Positions 35,604 to 47,484 of a stretch of DNA of 64,000 bases are shown here, in pieces. How positions within the stretch are numbered: position 1 is the first letter of the stretch; each line of letters opens with the position of its first letter. The notes under the pieces are model-generated. The model was not told the DNA's origin, ran no database searches, and saw only the letters and a program-made list of their open reading frames with translations. This DNA comes from Pseudomicrostroma phylloplanum (lineage: Eukaryota; Basidiomycota; Exobasidiomycetes; Microstromatales), in the NCBI GenBank assembly GCA_039545275.1, contig BCHS01000018.1:1-64000 (forward strand), given 5' to 3'. The position numbers and the translations under genes are program-made.

Positions 35604-36194
35604 TCAAAAGTCCGTCGCCCTCCCACCATACGTCCACTCCCTCTCCCACTGCAACGGCTCCTTCTTTGGTCCCCCCACCTCTCCCGTATGAGGGTTCTCC
35701 TCGCCTTCAAAGTCTGGTGTAGGGGGCTTGCGCGCATTAGGGTGGATATCAGAGGCTGAGATGCTGGGCGCTGAGGATGATTTGCCCTGTGAGGCTGGTG
35801 CTGAGGAGCCGGCTGGGCGGTTGAATTGGAGCTCGTCTGTAGGGCGAGTGGAGGGGGTGTTTAACAAGGTGTAAGCTGCAGTCCCCGAGATCCCTTTGCT
35901 GGATGCGCCACTGCTACTCACTTCCCCTCTCCTTGACAAGTCTATTCCACTCTTTCTGGTCCTCCTTGGGCAATGGTGGCGGGCCAGGGCGGTCAAAGGG
36001 CGAGTCGGACCGCGAGGAGGAGAGACGCTGGGAAGTGGCGAGGGTCCTGAGAAGGGGCGCAGGGAGTTGTCAAGAGGTCAGCGGGGGAAGGCTACAGACG
36101 AGGTGTAGAGAGGAGGGACTCACCTCGTTGAGGGCCCTGCTGTGAGGAAGTAGCGGGCAGGCAAGGTCCTTGGTAGACGCAACATCGTGTTCAT
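35604..36194 (-). CDS. Succinate dehydrogenase assembly factor 4 (SDHAF4/SDH8)
   Basis: Three exons: 36194-36124, 36046-35922, 35875-35604, giving 155 aa. The start MNTMLRLPRTLPARYF is a typical mitochondrial presequence. The C-terminus NPHTGEVGGPKKEP then WTYGGRATDF matches the SDHAF4 signature (NPxTGEVGGPKGPEPTR... to DF). The second intron is only 46 nt and is required to keep frame. The family binds flavinylated SDHA in the matrix and helps it join SDHB. The extra residues between GPKKEP and the end (LQWEREW) differ from the usual TRYGDWE. Confidence 0.85.
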
Positions 36195-36437
36195 TTGGCG
36201 AATAGTCATGAGTGGGATTGTGGGATGAGGATTAGAAGCAACCGGAGGAGGCCGCCTCTGGATCTTAGCCCGGACAGGAAGCATAGTCTAATTGAGTGGC
36301 TGGGCTGCTGACTCAGCAAGACTTTCTCCCCTTTCCGTGTCCGAGCCAAGCCTCCGCCGCCTCTTCCGACTTGCCGGCGAGCGAGACTGTACCCTCTTTC
36401 TGTATCAGTACCCAGTGACTGATCAGCCCGGCATGAC

Positions 36438-39400
36438 ATGACCTCGAACAAGACTATGGGACCTCTGGACCCTCCAGCACGGCTGGCCATCAAGGCTGGG
36501 GGATTCCTGGCTGGCGAAATGGATGCAGAGATCAAGCAGAGAGAGCGTGCAAGGAGAGGAGACACTGGTGAGCATGCTCGGCCCTGAACTGCAGCAGTAC
36601 CATGCTGAATCTTCCTCCCTGCCATGTCTCATTGTTCTTCGTCACAGACGATGCAGCATCAACAACAGCGTCGTCCTCGCGTCGTCCGCCACTTGCTCGT
36701 ATACTCGCCACCCGGCTGAAGGAAGCCTCCAAGGTCTTGAGCGACACCGGGGCGCCTTTGCCTACAGACGACCGACCCATCGAGTCTGCCTCGGAAGAGG
36801 CGCTGCACCTGCTTACTGCCGAGACGGCACTCGTGTGCTTGCAGATCTTACACGAGGAGGATGGCAGGACGCTTAAGACTCGGAGTTCAGTACAGCAGGA
36901 GGAGGAAGAGCTCGTAGGATCAAAGGATCGAAAAACGATCCAGACCTTGTTCTCTCTGGTATCGTCTTGGGGTCTCGAGCCGGCAATACTCAGCTACGAT
37001 GCTGCTATAGAATCTCTCAGGCAGATTTCGTCGAGCGTACCTTCCGCACCTCGACTACGGGAGCTCTCGGAGGAACAACAGGAACAAGCAGAGCTGCGCA
37101 AATCATTTCGGATCGTTCGGCAGGAGCTCGGCCACCTCTTCGCCAGCGCGTCTCGGCTCCTCAAATCGCATGCCATTCCTTTGACTTTCGTCTCATCCGG
37201 TCTCGTACCGACGCAGATCCTGACGACGCAGCAGAGCATCGTCACCCATTTGCTCGGATCAGCGCTGCGTATATGCTGGGGTCCGGGAGGGGATGAGCAA
37301 GAAGGCAAAGCTTCTTTGGGTGGTCTCAAGGAGGGGGCGAGGGATTGCGTCTCCTTCTTGCTCAAAAGTCTTCCACCTGCCCAGCTACTACCACTGCTAT
37401 CCTCGGTCTCATCGCCTCGTCAGGCAACCCCACCAGGCAATCCTCCCCTGCCTCCCATACCCGCCTTCGTGCGCGGCTTGGCCACCCGCCTCCTCTCTGC
37501 TCAGCTCCTGCGCCGCGAAGGCATCGTCGCGCTGATATCTTCGGTGATGAAGATGGGAGAAGAATCGAGCGAGGAGCAGGTGTCGCCTACCATCAAGCTC
37601 GATCGACTGGCTACGCTGCTGACGAGCCCACCGAGCGGGATGGACAAGGGGGCCTTCCTGTCTCAACATACACTCCCTGCGCTGGTGTCCTTTGTCATAC
37701 CCAGTACCGCAGATGCGGATACTTCTACAGTCTTTGCGAAGGTAGCGAGCTATACACTAGAAAAGCTAGTCACGGGCGAACCCGAAGAGCTTGTTAGAGC
37801 AGCCCTTGAGCCTATCCTCTGGCGGCCACTATTGCCCGGGGTCACAGACCGCGGACCACTGCAGTCTGAGCTCTCGTCTTCAGCTCAAATAGCAGACGCA
37901 GTGCATAGCCTCGAAGTGCTCGTGCTGTGTTCTACATCCGTCTCGTCTGCCTGGCTCAGCTGGCTCATTAGCCCAGTCGTACTGCGACTGTGGGACATGC
38001 TAGGCGCACATGAGCGTGGCCGGGAAGCCAAGGTCAGGGAAGTGAAGAAGGGCAAGGTCGCCGCCCAGTCAGAACAGCTGGGTAGCGTGTTGCAGAAGTG
38101 GCTGGCCGTGAGCGGAGTCAAAGAGGTGATTGGTGTGATCAAGCAGTGGGCCGACACACAAGACCGGGATGCTAGCAGGGTATACTTTGTGCTGGATGAG
38201 AGCAACACAGCAGCGATGATATTTGGAAAGTAAGTGCTGCGAGACTCTTCCGGCGACAGGCGTGATATTGATTCCAGTCTCTCCCCCTTTCGATAGTCCG
38301 CCATCTCCGAGCACACCAGACCTCAATTCCCTGCTGTCCAACATCTCAATCTCCCTCCAAGCAGATAACAACGACGACCAAGCGCGCGCCCTCTTGCCCC
38401 ATCTACAAGGCATGGCAACCTCGCAATCCGGACCCTCCGCCTCGCTCTTCACCAGCCTCCTCTCTCGAGCCGGGCGTAGCGATCTGGCGTCTTCTCTCTT
38501 GCCGGAGCTGCTGGAAGGCTACCTGTCTGAAAAGTCGCGATCCACCACGCAGGCTTGGTACCTCCTCCAGCTGGTAGTGGAACTGCTCGACACTTTTGGG
38601 GAAGCAATTACGAAGCACAAGCAAGAGACGAACAACGTCCTCCGATTTGTCAATGTCTGCCTGAGTGGCGACAAAGGATCTAAAGCGACAGAGCAGGAGG
38701 TGCAGGTGGAAGAGCAAGAAGAAGACATTCCCTTCATTGGAGCCGGTGGTCGCTCTCGTGGGCCGATGGCCGATTTGCTCGACGCTGGCGCCGACGCGAA
38801 CACGACTGATGCAGATGCCGCCGCAGGCGAACAAGGAGAGGAAGAAGAAGAGCTTGACGAAGATTTGATCAAGACGGCACTGGACCTGCTCTTGAGCGTG
38901 CTAGAGGGCAACCTTGAGCTGTCACCTAGGACAAGCCCCTTGTTGCGGCTGATCGAGTCCAAACTGCCGCGCTATATGTCGTCGGACGTGGACGAGGATC
39001 TACGCAGGGTGGCCAAAGAAGCCCGCCTTGTCCTGGCTGCTCGCGAGCAAGCCACTCGGCCTCAAGATGCAGACGCAAACATGCCTCGCATAGCCACACC
39101 GGCGGGTACTGCTCGCCAAGCAGCCCAGTCCAAGTACGAAGAAGCCCTGAAGCTCTTGCAGGACCCCATTCTTCCCGTACGGGCGCACGGTCTGGTGCTC
39201 CTCAAGGAGATTGCAGCAGCTACCGAGCACCCAAGCGCGAGCGCACACCTCCTGCCTTCTATTCTGGAAATCCTCTTCAAGGCGATAGGCGACGAGGAGT
39301 CGTACCTGTACCTCAATGCCATCTCAGCGCTGAAAGAGGTGATCCTTCGAGGGGAGCCGTTCCTCTCGCAGGTCTTAGCGAGATACGTGGCAGGAGATGG

Positions 39401-40253
39401 CTCACGCCAAGAGACTGACGAGCGTCTGCGGATAGGCGAAGCCCTCTTAGCCGCCATTCAGCATCTGGCAGAGGGAGGCGCAGTCTACCTCTCTTCTCTC
39501 CTACCTGCCCTACTAGGAATTCTGCGAGACAGAAACGCCTCGACGACGCTCAAGTCGTCAGCGTTGACCCTGCTCGGCACCTGCGTCGAGGCCTTCCCAC
39601 TGGCCATTGCGAGCGCTACGCGCGAGGGGTACGTGGGCGAGATGGTGCATGGATGTCTTGACTTGCTCCAGCTGGAGATGATCCGCAGGAAGAGCAGAGT
39701 GAAGCCCGCTTCTGCCGGGGTCAATGAGCATGCCGCGGAGGAAGACGACGAGGAGGAAGAAGACCCAACCGTCCTGCGCCATCAGCTGCGCTTCGCCCCA
39801 GGCGCAGACGACTCGACTGGGCTGGACTCTTCGTACCCACAGCTGCGACGCGGAGCGCTCCTCCTGCTGCACCTCCTCATAAAGGGCACACGAGACCAGC
39901 TCGCCCTCTTCTCCGAAGCGCAAGCGCAGGCTCGAGCGGCGCAGGGAGGGGCAGAAGGGGGACTGAGCGCTCTTCGTCTGCCGAGAGGGGGAGTATTGGC
40001 TTCCCTCTCGTCCTCCTCCTCGGGCTCAGGGTCTGTCCCAGCCGCAACTCTCCCGCCCTTGCTCTTCCCCCTGACAGACACCCACGCCAGCGGCGGCATC
40101 CCCCAATCGCGGTTGCGGGACTCGACGTGCACTACGGCGCAGTACCTCGCCCTGGAGGACGATGATGCCCTGGTGAGGCGGATGGCGCGCGAGGTGGATG
40201 AGGAGATGCAGGCGTTGCTTGTTGAGGCTGTTGGGCTGAGTGTGGGTGGGTGA
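36438..40253 (+). CDS. RTP1: RTP1/TANGO6-like RNA polymerase II assembly factor
   Basis: Three exons: 36438-36567, 36648-38229, 38297-40253, giving 1222 aa. The last join uses a TAG acceptor after a C/T tract at 38296; the nearer CAG at 38276 would break the frame. The protein is an alpha-helical HEAT-type repeat throughout. The C-terminal part holds the two conserved RTP1 blocks: LKLLQDPILPVRAHGLVLLK with LYLNAISALKEVI, and LRRGALLLLHLLIKGTRDQL. Acidic loops separate the repeats. In yeast Rtp1 helps import and assembly of RNA polymerase II; in animals TANGO6 is linked to secretion. Start MTSNKTMGPLDPPARL is chosen as first in-frame ATG. Confidence 0.85.
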
Positions 40254-40734
40254 GGTGAGGGAGGGGGACGCTCTAGCAAGGGGAAATTGCCTGCAATTGC
40301 GAGCCAGGGGCGACGACTACTTATCGACGTCACCCGAGGATGTGCTACGCGTTGGTCTTGAACACAGCGCAGATCAAGAATGAATGGATGACTGGAAATC
40401 GATATAGATGCAGCAACTGATGGGAAGTATATACAAGTTGATGAATGAGCGTGATACGTATGATGTGGGCATGAGCGCGTGGGATGGCCTGTGGCCTGTG
40501 GTGTGGATATGTGGTGGATCGCAACCGCGACAGCGAAACGATAGTGGGGAGCAGTGGAAGAAGAGGGGGGACGGCAGGGAAGATAATGTTCGAGGTGGGC
40601 GTGCTTGCAAGCGAAACAACAGCCAGAGTGGGTTGAGAGCAAGAGCGGTCTCCTCGCGCCGCGAAGAGTCAGGCGCTCGGACGTCTGCCCTTTGCAAGCT
40701 CGAGCTAGAGGTAGAGGACTCAGCTCCTGCTGAA
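40254..40734. other. Convergent 3' region
   Basis: 481 bp between RTP1 and the Ser-rich membrane protein. No gene is seen. Confidence 0.5.
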
Positions 40735-42909
40735 TCAGTACGTCCACCCGAGTCCACCCTGCGAGGTCTCCACTGGCTGCAGTAAAGTCGGGCTCTTGTG
40801 CTGAGCGCCCTGTGGCGCGGTCACAGTCGCAGCCGCAGCCTCTACGCCCATGAGCTCACCATGAGCTCCCAGCTTAGCATCACCAGCCGGTCGCTCAGTA
40901 CCTCCCCCAGCCCCGCTCTTCTGTCCTGCCTCTCGGCGCTCCTCAACAAGCGTGCCGATGAGCGCGCCGAGATTCTCCGTACTGCTCCCAGCTGTATCCG
41001 TTGTTGTGCTTCCACTGCCACTACCACTCCCACTCCCACTGCCGCTACCTGTCCCAGCTGTACCTGTACTGGCACCTGAAGTGACGCGCGAAGAGGGAGC
41101 AGAAGAAGGTCCTTCGCGCTCCTGCTGGGGATCGCTTGCTGTTGCGACTGTTGCTGCGTGAGCGGGGGAAGCATCACGAGTGCGGGTGCTTTGCGTGTTC
41201 TTGTTTGAGGTGGAGGAGGAGCTTGGGGCCCAAGCAAAGTTGATTGCCAGGGGCGGCGAAATGGGCGATGCGGGGCCTGCTGGGGCGCGGGGCTGAGGCT
41301 GAGCTGCGAGCGAAGGCGACGCTCCTGCGAAACCATTCGGGGTATGGGGCGCGCTCACTGGCAGACGCTGTGACGAAGACGCCTCGACATCCCTTGGCGA
41401 CTCGCTGAGCATTCTCTCTGGTCCTGGACGAGAAGAAGTGGCAGAACCAGCAGTACTCTCTCCCTGCGCACCATCCCCTCCTGCGTAAGCCTCAGCGGAC
41501 GAGTGCCGCGAGCTGGCCGAGAGGATGCGCGCGAGCGGTCTCACGGGGGAAGGCATTGCCACGACTGGCCCTTGCTGCTGCTGTTGCGCCTCTCCGCCGG
41601 CTGCTGCCCGAGGAGTCGTCTGTCTCGAAAGAGAGGGGTAGTGCGAAAGTGCAGACGAAGGGGAGTCCTGCGAGGCAGGAATATGAGGCAGGGTGGGCGG
41701 AGCGGCGAGGAGGTGTCGACCTGTGGAGCTGTTGGTGCGACTCTTTGAGGGCGGAGGCGTGTGGCTCGGGTGAAGCGTGTCGGGGGTTTGTGTTCGTTGC
41801 ACTAGGCTCATGCCGGACTTGTGCGAGGGACCTGCTGCTGAGATGTGGGCTGGGGACCTTGATCGAGACTCGCTCTGACGCGGTGAGGATGTGATACGCG
41901 CAGCTGGCTCGAGAGTAGGCCTTTTGCTCCTTCCTGACTCTGCTGGCGAGGCCTGACGAGCAGGTCCTTCCTGCAGGTACCTCATCCGCTCATCGTGCCC
42001 TATGCTCGAATGGCTGGTGGAATTGGGCACACGTGCTGGCCTCTGGGGTCTTTCTGAGGCCTCTGCGATGTCAGAAGAAGGCCAGACCAGGTCCTGTCCA
42101 AAGAGCTCCGAATCGCCGTCCCCGATGCCACTGGCCGGGCTGAATGCCAGTGTGCGCTGATCCACCGCGGTCGCTAGTCCTCCAAGCCCAATGCCCAACG
42201 GCTGAGGCGGCACGATCTGTATCTTGTCTCTATTGAGAGGCGAATGAGGCAGATAGGAGCTCCGTCTGGCTGGCGTGCCACCTTGCCAATGACCCATGCC
42301 CAGTCCATAGATGGGCGTAGAGGAGGAATGAGGGAGGTGCGAGGAGTGCACCGAGGAGGCATAGGAGCGCTTGAGGGCCATGGTCGAAGAGCTCGAGGAG
42401 ATGACGCTGAGCCTCGTGGCTGGCCTGCTGTCAGAGAGCAAGGGCTCTAGACCATCTGCCGTGGGCAAATGAGATCCAGCGGCTGGAGGCAGAGGCTGGA
42501 GGAAGCTATTGGAGCCAGACGCTGTGCCTCCCCATGTGTGACCGGGCGAGGGAGAGCCAGAGGCGCTGGAGCTGCCTACTGCAGGTGTGAGTAGTCCTGG
42601 TGAAGATGTTCGCTTGAAGTCGAACGGACTCGTCGCATCACTGTCCCAGACAGGAGATGTTGGCATGCTATGACTGCGAGGAATGTGTCTCCCGTAGAAT
42701 CCACTCTGTATAGGGCTATAGATGATGGGCGCATCCCAGGGATTGGGGACATTGGCTGGTCTGATGGGTGGTAGCTCCGAGTCTGGGTGCTTGGGTCCCC
42801 TGCGCCGCCTACGCAGCCACCGACGATGGAGCCGATAGGTGAAGTAGAGGGCTGCCATCCCTCCGAAGATGCAGCCCAATACGATGCCCGCCGTTGCTGG
42901 CTGAGGCAT
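40735..42909 (-). CDS. Single-pass membrane protein with long Ser/Pro-rich cytosolic region, function unknown
   Basis: Single exon, 724 aa. Residues 6-24 form one hydrophobic helix (ATAGIVLGCIFGGMAALYF), directly followed by a basic stretch (HRRWLRRRRRG), so a signal-anchor with the bulk in the cytosol is expected. The rest is disordered: Ser, Pro, Thr and His rich, with many SP/TP and RxxS sites, and a (GS)n run near residue 630. A conserved-looking patch NPWDAPIIYSPIQSGFYGRH follows the helix. I do not recognise a family; such proteins are often scaffold or polarity factors in fungi, but that is only a guess. Confidence 0.7.
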   Translation of the reverse strand: MPQPATAGIVLGCIFGGMAALYFTYRLHRRWLRRRRRGPKHPDSELPPIRPANVPNPWDAPIIYSPIQSGFYGRHIPRSHSMPTSPVWDSDATSPFDFKRTSSPGLLTPAVGSSSASGSPSPGHTWGGTASGSNSFLQPLPPAAGSHLPTADGLEPLLSDSRPATRLSVISSSSSTMALKRSYASSVHSSHLPHSSSTPIYGLGMGHWQGGTPARRSSYLPHSPLNRDKIQIVPPQPLGIGLGGLATAVDQRTLAFSPASGIGDGDSELFGQDLVWPSSDIAEASERPQRPARVPNSTSHSSIGHDERMRYLQEGPARQASPAESGRSKRPTLEPAARITSSPRQSESRSRSPAHISAAGPSHKSGMSLVQRTQTPDTLHPSHTPPPSKSRTNSSTGRHLLAAPPTLPHIPASQDSPSSALSHYPSLSRQTTPRAAAGGEAQQQQQGPVVAMPSPVRPLARILSASSRHSSAEAYAGGDGAQGESTAGSATSSRPGPERMLSESPRDVEASSSQRLPVSAPHTPNGFAGASPSLAAQPQPRAPAGPASPISPPLAINFAWAPSSSSTSNKNTQSTRTRDASPAHAATVATASDPQQEREGPSSAPSSRVTSGASTGTAGTGSGSGSGSGSGSGSTTTDTAGSSTENLGALIGTLVEERREAGQKSGAGGGTERPAGDAKLGAHGELMGVEAAAATVTAPQGAQHKSPTLLQPVETSQGGLGWTY

Positions 42910-44389
42910 GGCGGGTGGGTCTGCGTATACAGAAGGGTGTAGGACGAGGAGGTAGAGGGACGCAGAAGGAGAAGGAGAAGAAGAGCAGCAGAAGGAGGAA
43001 GCACCGAAGGTGGTGGAGTTCCTCGTGCCTGCTTTACTCCTTCCTTTGCTGCCACGCTAGTAAGGGGGCGGCGGCGGCGGGTATATATGAGGGGTGACGC
43101 TGAGCTAGATGCCGATGAGGAGAGTAGCTGCAAGGGTGAGGCAGCTACGGCAGGTATAGATGAAAGCGTCGATATCGCGAGTTGTGGCGATGGTGAGGAT
43201 GTCAAAGGGTAGTAGGAGGAGAGGCAACCTTTGTAGATGGACAGCAGCCAAGTGACGATGCCGAGTAGGCCTTGTGCTTGTGATTGGCCAATGCGGGAGT
43301 GAGTGGGGTAACAGGCAGGATACACTATGCCCACCCGTGTCGGATCGGAATGGCGGCGGAAGCGGCACCGTAGACTGAGCAACCAAGAGGTTACTACGCA
43401 CCAAGGGGATGCACCACGAGATCAGCGGATAGGCTGAGAGAGGAGCATCCCAGGAGGAGAACGTGGGTAGATGGCGAGGTGAGGAAGAGGAAGATGAAGA
43501 AGAGGAGTAGATAGTTCAGGCCCGCTTGTCTGCCTGGCCAGTCTACCACTGCTCTGGGTAGGCAAGACCCTCAATGGATGAGTCGCATGCAACGCGGCAA
43601 GAAGCGGCAACGAACCGCAAAGCAACGCAACAAGCTCATCGCTTGTCAGCTCTCCTCTTCTCTCCAGGGTCTTGGCTTAGGTCTGCCTCTCCCCCCCTCT
43701 TCCCCTTCCCCCTCTCTCTGCCCGCCTGGCCCAGACCACCCACCCACCACACCCAGCGATCGGCAGCGGGAAATTCAATCCGTCCCCCGCTCCGCCCCAG
43801 CCTCCGCCCGCTCCGCCATCTCGGCACACATCAGGCCGCGCCGGGCTCGAAGGCCTCGAAGGCCTCAAGGCGCTCGCGAGGAGACTTGGCAGATCGGCAT
43901 TGGCATTGGCACTCTCGCCTTCGCCTTCGACTTGAAGTGATTCGTCTGCTAGAGGGCCGTAACGAGATGAGCAGGAGTGACCTTATCCTAGAGGGCCGTG
44001 ATGAGCAGAGCAGAAGCAAAGAGAACCACCTATACCCCTCTTCTTGCTCGCTCTATTGCCTTTGCAGGCAACCAGACTGCTCACGCGCACAGGCACTCGC
44101 GGCATACACTGGTGTAAATCATGGAAATGGGATTGAATTACACATACACAAAATGCGCGGACGGACCTTCCCTCCTGACGAGTCATTCATTCTGAGAAAG
44201 CGAGGCAAGGAGGGAACAAGGTATAAGGGACAAGGACAGGGATGGATCTTCTAGGGACAGGTCGGGAGGGCCACGCGCCAGCACGATGGTCCACGGCACG
44301 GACGGCACGGGAAAAGGAGCCGGAGAGGGGCAAAGGAAGGTGGGGTGGGACGAGGCCTTGATGGCAGAGCTCTCCTCTTCGCTTTCCCC
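42910..44389. other. 1.5-kb intergenic region, no gene supported
   Basis: Upstream of the Ser-rich membrane protein and downstream of VID27. It contains C/T-rich tracts (43680-43760) and an imperfect direct repeat, ctagagggccgtaacgagat at about 43949 and ctagagggccgtgatgagca at about 43988. Open frames present are low complexity. Confidence 0.5.
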
Positions 44390-46932
44390 TCAATACCTCT
44401 CATCGACGATCGAGGACCGACTCTGCCTCGGCGTGGCCAGCAAGCTAGACCTCGACGGCTTCTGCAGCTGTCCCTTCCTGTGCAGCTGCAGGTCCTGCGG
44501 CATGGCCACGATGATGTTGTTGGAGTTTCCAAAGGCAAAGTTGTCCTCTACCACCACGTCGCCCATTTTGCGGAGGGTGTAACCATCTGTACGGCCCTTC
44601 TTGACGCGCTCTAGAGGCCATGAGACGATGTAGGATCCGGTACCTGTGACAATGGACGTCTCGCCGTGTCCGTCGGCAGGCGTGTCGAAGCGTGCGGGGG
44701 TAAAGGAGATCTCCTGGTCCATGTAGGCCACATGGTGCGGCTTGAGCTGCAGCCTTCGTGGGATCGGCTTGCTCTCCTTGGGGAAGGAGCGGTCGAAGCC
44801 CAGCTCGCCCTTGTAGCGTCCGTCGCCGATGAGCGTGTCGATCAGAAGCAGATACGTCTTGCACGTCGCCACCACGTACCGACCATCAGCAGTCACGTCC
44901 ACACCCACAATCGGGTCTCCCAGGGCAGGCAGAGCCGTCTTTGCATTCTTTCCAATCTGGTCAAACAGACGCAGTTCACCCTTGGCACTGGCCACGGCCA
45001 GTCTACCCTTCTCGTCCGTGGCAGCCGAGGAGAACTTGTTCTTGGTGACGTACTGCTTGAATTGCGAATCGACCATCTTGTTGCCACCCAGCCTAGGGTC
45101 GATTCGGAAGATGCCATTGTCGGAATGACCGATCAGCATCTGCTCTGCCGTCGTCTGAGCGAACTTGGAGTTGGGAACGACGTTGTTGACCGGTACATCG
45201 TCGTGAATCTTCCACTCGTCTACGATCTTGCCGTACTCGAGGTCCATCTTGAACAGCGAGTGCTGATTGGACGGATCCATCATGACCATTGCCGAGTCTT
45301 GATCGTGCAGCATCACCTTGCGAGGGTTGAATGACTTGCCCTTGGCCGTCTTGATGTTGCTTATCGTAGTGGCGAACTCGAGTTGGTCATCATCGGTATG
45401 CTTGAAGACACCGATCTTGTTGCCTCGAACGACAAAGGAGCGATCGAACTTGTAACCCACCGCCAGCTGAGAGTTCTGATCGCGGTCGTTGCTCTCGACG
45501 GGCATGCCAGCAGGAGCATCGCCAACGTTCCTGGCATCGTCTTCGGCCTCCTCTTCGTCCTCTTCCAGAAGGTCCTCCAGGCTCTGGTCTACTTGACGAG
45601 CCTCATCGTCGTCTCTCCTGTACCTGTCCACCTCTCTCTCTGCCTCTGTCTCTGAGTCGGTGCCCTCTTCCTCGGGTGCGCTCATCTCGACGTCATCCTC
45701 GTACGCGTCCGTCATGTACTTTTGATCGTCGGTCTTCGTCTTTTCCCACTTCTCCTCGTTGAGAGTCTCCCACATCAACTTGGCAAAGCCGCGCTGATAG
45801 GTCTCATACTCCTCCTTTGTCCTGAACCGCAACAGCCACGAGTAGCATCTCCTCTCCTGATCAAAGTAGTTCCAGACAGCAGACAGGGAGTCTGAGGCAA
45901 AGTTGATGTTCATGGATCCTTCGAGTCGTTGGGACAACCATCGTCGAGAGGAAGAGGAGATGGAAAGCCAGTAGATGAAGCGGCCTGCTTCTGCAACCTC
46001 GACTTTGACTCCCTTTTCTTGGCTCATGAAGAGCCCGTTGGTCTGGTCGTATAGGTAGAGGTCTGCTACCGTCTCGAGGAGAATGTCGGGCTCGCCCTGC
46101 ACAGGAAATGACTCCTCAGGCGCAGCTGGTACAGTAGGCTTGGACGGGGTGACAGCCTTCGCCTTCGCCTTCTTGCTGCTGCTCCTGGGCGTCGTGGTCG
46201 CTTTGATCGGCGACTTGTCCTTGACGGTCAGCTCCTCAATCTCCCTGGCCAGGTCGTCTTGATCCGTGGTCGGAGCAGCTGGGTAGATGCTGAGATGGAA
46301 ACACGCAGGGGCAGTAGAGAGGGGGTCAGCTGTGTCGCTTTGCAAGATCCGTTGCTCGGCAGCTCCTCTTACCATAAGGTTGCTTACCTCTGAACTGGCG
46401 CTGCAGCCACTGCTGGACCCTTCCACTTGAGCTTGTCCAGATCCTCGTCCGAAGCCTGATCGTGGCTGGCTCCGAACTTCCGCTCATACACACACTGCAG
46501 GAAGGTGACCTCGAATATGCTTCTGGTGACCGAGTTGACCTGAGCATCGTCCATGGCAAACTCCAGAAGATCATCAGAGTCTCCAACGCCAGAGACGTCT
46601 TTCCAGGTAAAGGTAGGATCGCCTTCTGAGGACGTCGCTGCCCTGAACTCTAGTGACTGGTCAATCAAGAACGACCTCTCGTCATCGCTCTCCTCATCCT
46701 CGTCGAGGAGCTGTTGCTCTCCCTCGTCGTATGCCCTGGTGACCACGAGCTGGTAGTTGTGCTCAGTAGAGGTACGGCGGATGGTAGCGACTGCATCCTT
46801 GTAGATGCATTCTCTAGAACCTTTGACGCTGGATGGGCGTACCAGATACAGAGCTCCGGCGGGAATCTGGATGAGCTCGACGTTGTCTTGATCACCCCAG
46901 ATCTTGCCGAAGATGCTACGGAGCATGAACAT
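44390..46932 (-). CDS. VID27: VID27-family WD-like cytoplasmic protein
   Basis: Two exons: 46932-46388 and 46289-44390, intron of 98 nt, giving 814 aa. The acceptor CATCTCAG is preferred because the next AG breaks phase. The protein has the VID27 order: N-terminal domain (LRSIFGKIWG, GALYLVRP), PH-like middle (WLSISSSSRRWLSQRLEG, FAKLMWETLNEEKWEK), acidic linker, then the C-terminal beta-propeller-like domain (GVFKHTDDDQLEF, MLHDQDSAMVMMDPSNQHSL, TADGRYVVATCKTYLLLIDT). Yeast Vid27 has been linked to vacuolar import and degradation of gluconeogenic enzymes; the molecular role is unclear. It is divergent from eIF3d. Confidence 0.93.
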
Positions 46933-47484
46933 CGTGGGCGAAGGGTGTGGGGTGGCGAGACTGAGCTACTCGTGCACAGGTGGCGGCGGGGCGACCGAGT
47001 GTGACTTGTTGAAGTTATCTCTCGGCAACCTAGCAACTGGTGAGCCTGGCTTCTGGGGAAGCGTCGGCTATCAGACGCCTCGATTGAGCTCCTCGGGCGT
47101 GGCAGGGAGATGTGTGACCAGGTCGCAGAGGTCAGCGAGGGGAGGTGGCGACGACAGTAGTGGTTGATGGGAATTGGTAGGATGGATGGATGGATTCTGG
47201 GTGGAGCGGGTGGATGCGAGTGTGCCGAGGTGCCCATCATCCACTCTTTGGCCCAAAATCGAGCCAAGCGAGGCACAGGCGCACCACACAGGCCACTCAA
47301 AGGTCCACGTCGCGTGGCTGCTGATCGGGGCAGACACAGAGCGCGCGCACAAAAATCCCACCACTGCCGCCATTCAGGGCCACGCAGAGAGGAGGCGCAG
47401 GAAGGAACAACCGTACAAGGGAACGACTGGCTGCTTCTTCTTCTCGACTACCAACCACAACTTCATTCACACACCATCGACATC
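46933..47484. promoter_or_regulatory. Divergent promoter VID27 / eIF3d
   Basis: 552 bp between start codons. The eIF3d frame stays open back to 47164, but the first residues with protein character begin at the ATG at 47485. Confidence 0.5.

Noticed and set aside
43574..44254. 226-residue plus-strand open frame
   Set aside because: Low-complexity Pro/Arg/Ser translation of a C-rich intergenic region, with no splice or domain support.
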